Shown in pieces: positions 5,638-7,587 of a stretch of DNA of 7,587 nucleotides (position 1 is its first letter; the number at the start of each line of letters is the position of its first letter). Position numbers and translations under genes: made by a program. Source of the stretch: Actinomycetes bacterium (GTDB lineage Bacteria > Actinomycetota > Actinomycetes > Mycobacteriales > Micromonosporaceae). The notes beneath the pieces are model-generated. The model was not told where the DNA came from. It saw nothing but the letters and a program-made list of their open reading frames with translations, and made no database searches. The DNA is taken from contig JAEZGP010000359.1 in NCBI GenBank assembly GCA_023437285.1, positions 1 to 7,587 on the forward strand. Direction: 5' to 3'.

Positions 5638-6747
5638 TCACAGCAGGGTGGGTTGGCTCGCGACCTCGGCTTTGCGTGCCTTGTGGACGGCCGGCGCGGG
5701 CGGGGCGATCCGCCTGGCGTTGGCTTTGTCACTGTCGCTTGCGGGCTCACTGTCGCTTCCGCGCGCGCCGTCGCTTGTGGGCTCATCGTCGGTGCCGGGC
5801 TCATCGTGGCGGTCGAGGCCGTGGCGCCGCGCGGCCACGCGGACCCGCGCGCTCACCCCACGGGCGTACGCCGCCGGCGCGTACGAGCCCGGGCCGTACA
5901 GCTGGCGGTAGCGCGCCAGCAGGTCGGGGCGGTGCCGGGCGACCCACGCCGCGTACCACTCCCGGGCGCCGGGCCGCAGGTGCAGCACGATCGGCGTGAC
6001 GCTGGCCGCCCCGGCGGCCGCGACGGCGGCCACGGTCGCATCGATCGACTCGGCGGTGTCGGTGAGCCCCGGCAGGATCGGCGCCAGGAGCACCCCGACC
6101 GCGAAGCCGGCGTCGCTGAGCCGGCGCACCGCGTCCAGGCGCCGCCGGGGACTGGGGGTGCCCGGCTCGACGAGTCGCCACAGCGCCTCGTCGACGAACC
6201 CGATCGACATGCTCAGCCCCACGGTGGTCACCTCGGCCGCCTGGCACAGCAGGTCGAGGTCGCGCGTGATGAGCGTGCCCTTGGTGAGGATCGAGAATGG
6301 GTTGGCCGCGTCGCGCAGCGCCGCGAGGATCTCCGGCATCAGCCGGTAGCGTCCCTCGGCCCGCTGGTAGCAGTCGACGTTGGTGCCCATGGCGATGTGC
6401 CCGCCCGCCCAGCGCGGCGCGACCAGTTCCCGGCGCAACAACTCGCCCGCGTTGATCTTGACCACGACGCGGCTGTCGAAGTCGTGCCCCGGGTCGAAGT
6501 CGAGGTAGGTGTGCGTGTTGCGGGCGAAGCAGTAGACGCAGGCGTGCGAGCAGCCCCGGTAGGGGTTCACCGTCCACTGGAACGGCACCCGCGACGTCCC
6601 CGGCACGCGGTTGATAATTGATCTCGCGCGGATCTCGTAGAACGTCATGCCGGCGAACTCCGGCGTGTCGAAGGTGCGCGTCACCGCTCCGGGCAGGCTG
6701 AGCGGCAGCGCCGGCGGCCCGGCGTCCGCGAGATGGGACCATCGCAC
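5638..6747 (-). CDS. Rv2578c-family radical SAM protein
   Basis: A 369-residue radical SAM enzyme. The 4Fe-4S motif is Cys66-x3-Cys70-x2-Cys73 within YRGCSHACVYCFAR. It is followed by a THTYLDFD stretch (78-85), a GTNVDCYQRAEGRY segment (121-134), PFSILTKGTL (150-159) and an APILPG element (222-227). This order is that of the actinobacterial Rv2578c family, distantly related to spore-photoproduct-lyase-like proteins; the substrate is unknown. The GTG at 6745-6747 gives an N-terminus MRW like other family members. A TTG at 6783 is possible but overlaps the promoter's -35. Residues 315-338 form an acidic hexapeptide repeat (DEPGTD, DEPTSD, GARGSD, SEPASD), followed by a Lys/Arg/Pro-rich end, so the C-terminus has an unstructured extension. 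The gene lies between two terminator hairpins and looks monocistronic. Confidence 0.9.
   Translation of the reverse strand: MRWSHLADAGPPALPLSLPGAVTRTFDTPEFAGMTFYEIRARSIINRVPGTSRVPFQWTVNPYRGCSHACVYCFARNTHTYLDFDPGHDFDSRVVVKINAGELLRRELVAPRWAGGHIAMGTNVDCYQRAEGRYRLMPEILAALRDAANPFSILTKGTLITRDLDLLCQAAEVTTVGLSMSIGFVDEALWRLVEPGTPSPRRRLDAVRRLSDAGFAVGVLLAPILPGLTDTAESIDATVAAVAAAGAASVTPIVLHLRPGAREWYAAWVARHRPDLLARYRQLYGPGSYAPAAYARGVSARVRVAARRHGLDRHDEPGTDDEPTSDGARGSDSEPASDSDKANARRIAPPAPAVHKARKAEVASQPTLL
5734..5805 (-). repeat. 18-bp coding repeat in the radical SAM tail
   Basis: Four units of 18 bases encode residues 315-338 of the radical SAM protein as x-E-P-x-S/T-D hexapeptides, the third (GARGSD) being the most diverged. 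The units are strongly acidic and would form a flexible negatively charged linker before the last 30 residues. Confidence 0.75.
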
Positions 6748-6753
6748 CAGGCC

Positions 6754-6783
6754 ATTCGAACACACGTACGGCCACGGTGGCAA
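6754..6783 (-). promoter_or_regulatory. Promoter of the radical SAM gene, leaderless spacing
   Basis: On the minus strand TTGCCA (6778-6783, five of six to TTGACA), 18 bases, then TCGAAT (6754-6759, four of six to TATAAT), then six bases and the GTG at 6747. There is no Shine-Dalgarno sequence. It lies just past the strong trxA terminator. Confidence 0.5.
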
Positions 6784-6798
6784 CCGAACCCGCGTACA

Positions 6799-6839
6799 CG
6801 CGAACGCACCCCCGGCGGCGGGCCGGGGGTGCGTTCGCG
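6799..6839 (-). terminator. Very strong 18-bp terminator hairpin after trxA
   Basis: Bases 6799-6816 are the exact reverse complement of 6822-6839, an 18-bp perfect stem rich in G:C with a 5-base loop (GGCGG). It starts nine bases beyond the trxA stop and ends 15 bases before the -35 of the radical SAM gene. No T-run follows on the minus strand. Confidence 0.88.
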
Positions 6840-6847
6840 GTTACCGG

Positions 6848-7204
6848 TCAGGCGGACGCGAGCTTCGCGCGGACGTCGTCCATGTCCAGTTCGCGGACCT
6901 GCTTGATGAGCGACTCGAGGATCGACTCCGGCAGCGCGCCGGCCTGCGAGTGCACGATCACGCCGTCCCGGATCATCATGATCGTCGGGATCGACCGGAT
7001 GTTGAACTCGCGCGCGGTGGCCGGGTTGGCCTCGGTGTCGAGCTTGCCGAAGACGATGTCCGGGTGCTTCTCGGACATCTTCTCGTACGTAGGGGCGAAC
7101 CGCTTACACGGGCCGCACCAATCGGCCCAGAAGTCGACGAGGACGATGCCCTGCCCGCTCGTCACCTCTTCGAAGTTGGTGTCCGTCAGCTCCGTGGTCG
7201 CCAT
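6848..7204 (-). CDS. trxA: Thioredoxin
   Basis: A 118-residue cytosolic thioredoxin, full length for the family (about 105-120). It has the active site Trp29-Cys30-Gly-Pro-Cys33, the buried Asp24 in VDFWADW, the cis-proline in SIPT (Pro73) and the Gly-Ala stretch at 89-90. It reduces protein disulfides and is itself reduced by thioredoxin reductase; no trxB is adjacent here, so the reductase must be encoded elsewhere. The ATG at 7202-7204 is supported by GGAGA eight bases upstream and by the family N-terminus. It is preceded by a SigR-type promoter and a 5' stem-loop and followed by a very strong terminator, so it is a single-gene unit likely induced by disulfide stress. The C-terminal 20 residues (Asp/Glu/Arg-rich helix) slightly exceed E. 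coli TrxA. Confidence 0.95.
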   Translation of the reverse strand: MATTELTDTNFEEVTSGQGIVLVDFWADWCGPCKRFAPTYEKMSEKHPDIVFGKLDTEANPATAREFNIRSIPTIMMIRDGVIVHSQAGALPESILESLIKQVRELDMDDVRAKLASA

Positions 7205-7230
7205 GACGTGTTTCTCCGCTCGTTGTCTGG

Positions 7231-7254
7231 CGTGGACCGGCTCATCGGTCCACG
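7231..7254. other. Stem-loop / inverted repeat in the trxA leader
   Basis: CGTGGACCG (7231-7239) and CGGTCCACG (7246-7254) are perfect 9-bp arms around a 6-base loop (GCTCAT). From the SigR-type -10 at 7263-7265, transcription of trxA should begin near 7253-7256, so this hairpin would be the first structure of the mRNA. As DNA it could equally be an operator in the trxA/DCC divergent region. Confidence 0.75.
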
Positions 7255-7262
7255 TCCGTCCA

Positions 7263-7289
7263 AACCACCCGACCGCCCCGGGCATTCCC
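7263..7289 (-). promoter_or_regulatory. SigR-type (disulfide-stress) promoter of trxA
   Basis: On the minus strand GGGAAT (7284-7289), exactly 18 bases, then GTT (7263-7265) within GTTTG. This is the consensus known for Streptomyces SigR and mycobacterial SigH (GGAAT, N18, GTT), and thioredoxin genes are classic members of that regulon. The -10 ends 58 bases before the trxA ATG. An 11-base palindrome CCCGTCACGGG (7287-7297) overlaps the -35. Confidence 0.85.
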
Positions 7290-7369
7290 GTCACGGGCGC
7301 GGCGGGCCCTGCCGTGTGCCGCCGCTCACCCCGGGTGCCGAGGCGCGGCGCGCGAGGGAAGATAGCGGT

Positions 7370-7587
7370 ATGAGTGCCACCGGCCAGCCCGTTTTCGTGT
7401 ACGACGGCGACTGCGCGTTCTGCAGCAGTTGCGCACGGTTCATTCTGCGCCGCATCCCGACCCCGGCGCACGTGGCCGCCTGGCAACACGTGGACATCGG
7501 GGCGCTGGGCCTCACCGAGGACGAGTGCGACACGGCCGTGCAGTGGGTCACCACCGACGCCGCGGGCCGCCGGAGGCAGGCAAGCGG
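7370..7587 (+). CDS. DCC1-like thiol-disulfide oxidoreductase (DUF393), 5' part
   Basis: The ATG at 7370-7372 opens a frame that runs off the right edge after 72 full codons. The N-terminus carries the signature of the DCC family: VYDGDCAFCSSC, with Cys15-x2-Cys18 and a further Cys21. Family members (usually 110-150 residues) are small predicted thiol-disulfide oxidoreductases with a thioredoxin-like fold; their substrates are mostly unknown. The start is supported by its distance to the motif. GAGGGA lies about ten bases upstream, but GAAGAT at 7358-7363 has leaderless -10 spacing, so the mode of initiation is open. It diverges from trxA across 165 bases that hold the SigR-type promoter and two inverted repeats. 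Confidence 0.85.
   Translation, partial: MSATGQPVFVYDGDCAFCSSCARFILRRIPTPAHVAAWQHVDIGALGLTEDECDTAVQWVTTDAAGRRRQAS

Noticed and set aside
4942..6621. A 559-codon open frame on the plus strand.
   Set aside because: It runs antisense to the CoA-binding and radical SAM genes, is Arg/Gly/His/Asp-rich with no domain pattern, and is open only because of the high GC content.
6748..6783. A TTG start adding 12 residues to the radical SAM protein.
   Set aside because: TTG coincides with the -35 element, and the family N-terminus begins at the MRW formed by the GTG at 6747.
1..7587. Signs of a mobile element, phage or defence island.
   Set aside because: No transposase, integrase, terminal inverted repeats with target duplications, toxin-antitoxin or nuclease genes are visible, and base composition is even throughout.

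Overview
The window is ordinary-looking chromosomal DNA from a very GC-rich actinobacterium. The third codon positions are almost all G or C, GTG starts are common, several genes look leaderless, and there is an Rv2578c-type radical SAM protein and a set of Pro/Gly/Tyr-rich DUF4190 membrane proteins. The gene types and style fit Micromonosporaceae (Micromonospora, Actinoplanes, Dactylosporangium and relatives), but that family-level placement is inference. I see no tRNA, rRNA, CRISPR array, phage gene or insertion sequence. The window is gene-dense and has no gene-free stretch above about 170 bases.

Layout. Bases 1-655 hold the 3' end of an EamA (drug/metabolite transporter) gene on the plus strand. 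It overlaps tail-to-tail by 79 bases with a retinol-dehydrogenase-like SDR gene (minus, 577-1407). That gene diverges from a CitE/HpcH-type CoA-ester lyase gene (plus, 1431-2381) across only 23 bases, in which two -10 elements overlap. The lyase gene shares a CTAG stop with a pair of minus-strand DUF4190 genes (2378-3100 and 3136-3600). A second SDR gene (plus, 3748-4518) lacks the usual catalytic serine. It faces a third DUF4190 gene (minus, 4570-4941), and the two ends meet inside a degenerate 20-21 base tandem repeat. Next come a CoA-binding-domain protein (minus, 5059-5469), an Rv2578c-family radical SAM protein (minus, 5638-6747) and thioredoxin (minus, 6848-7204). The start of a DCC1-like thiol-disulfide oxidoreductase gene (plus, 7370 onward) runs off the right edge.

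The genes do not form one pathway. Two local groups make sense. The first is the three DUF4190 paralogues, which sit on both sides of an SDR gene. The second is a redox pair, trxA and the DCC-type protein, which diverge from a shared 165-base region. trxA is preceded by a textbook SigR-type promoter (GGGAAT, 18 bases, GTT), and its transcript would begin with a 9-bp stem-loop.

Two patterns recur. Four genes have a -10-like hexamer 6-7 bases before a start codon that has no Shine-Dalgarno sequence, which suggests leaderless mRNAs. Three minus-strand genes have their last codons and stop tandemly duplicated in frame, with offsets of 27, 24 and 21 bases. I do not see a convincing new defence or biosynthetic system.
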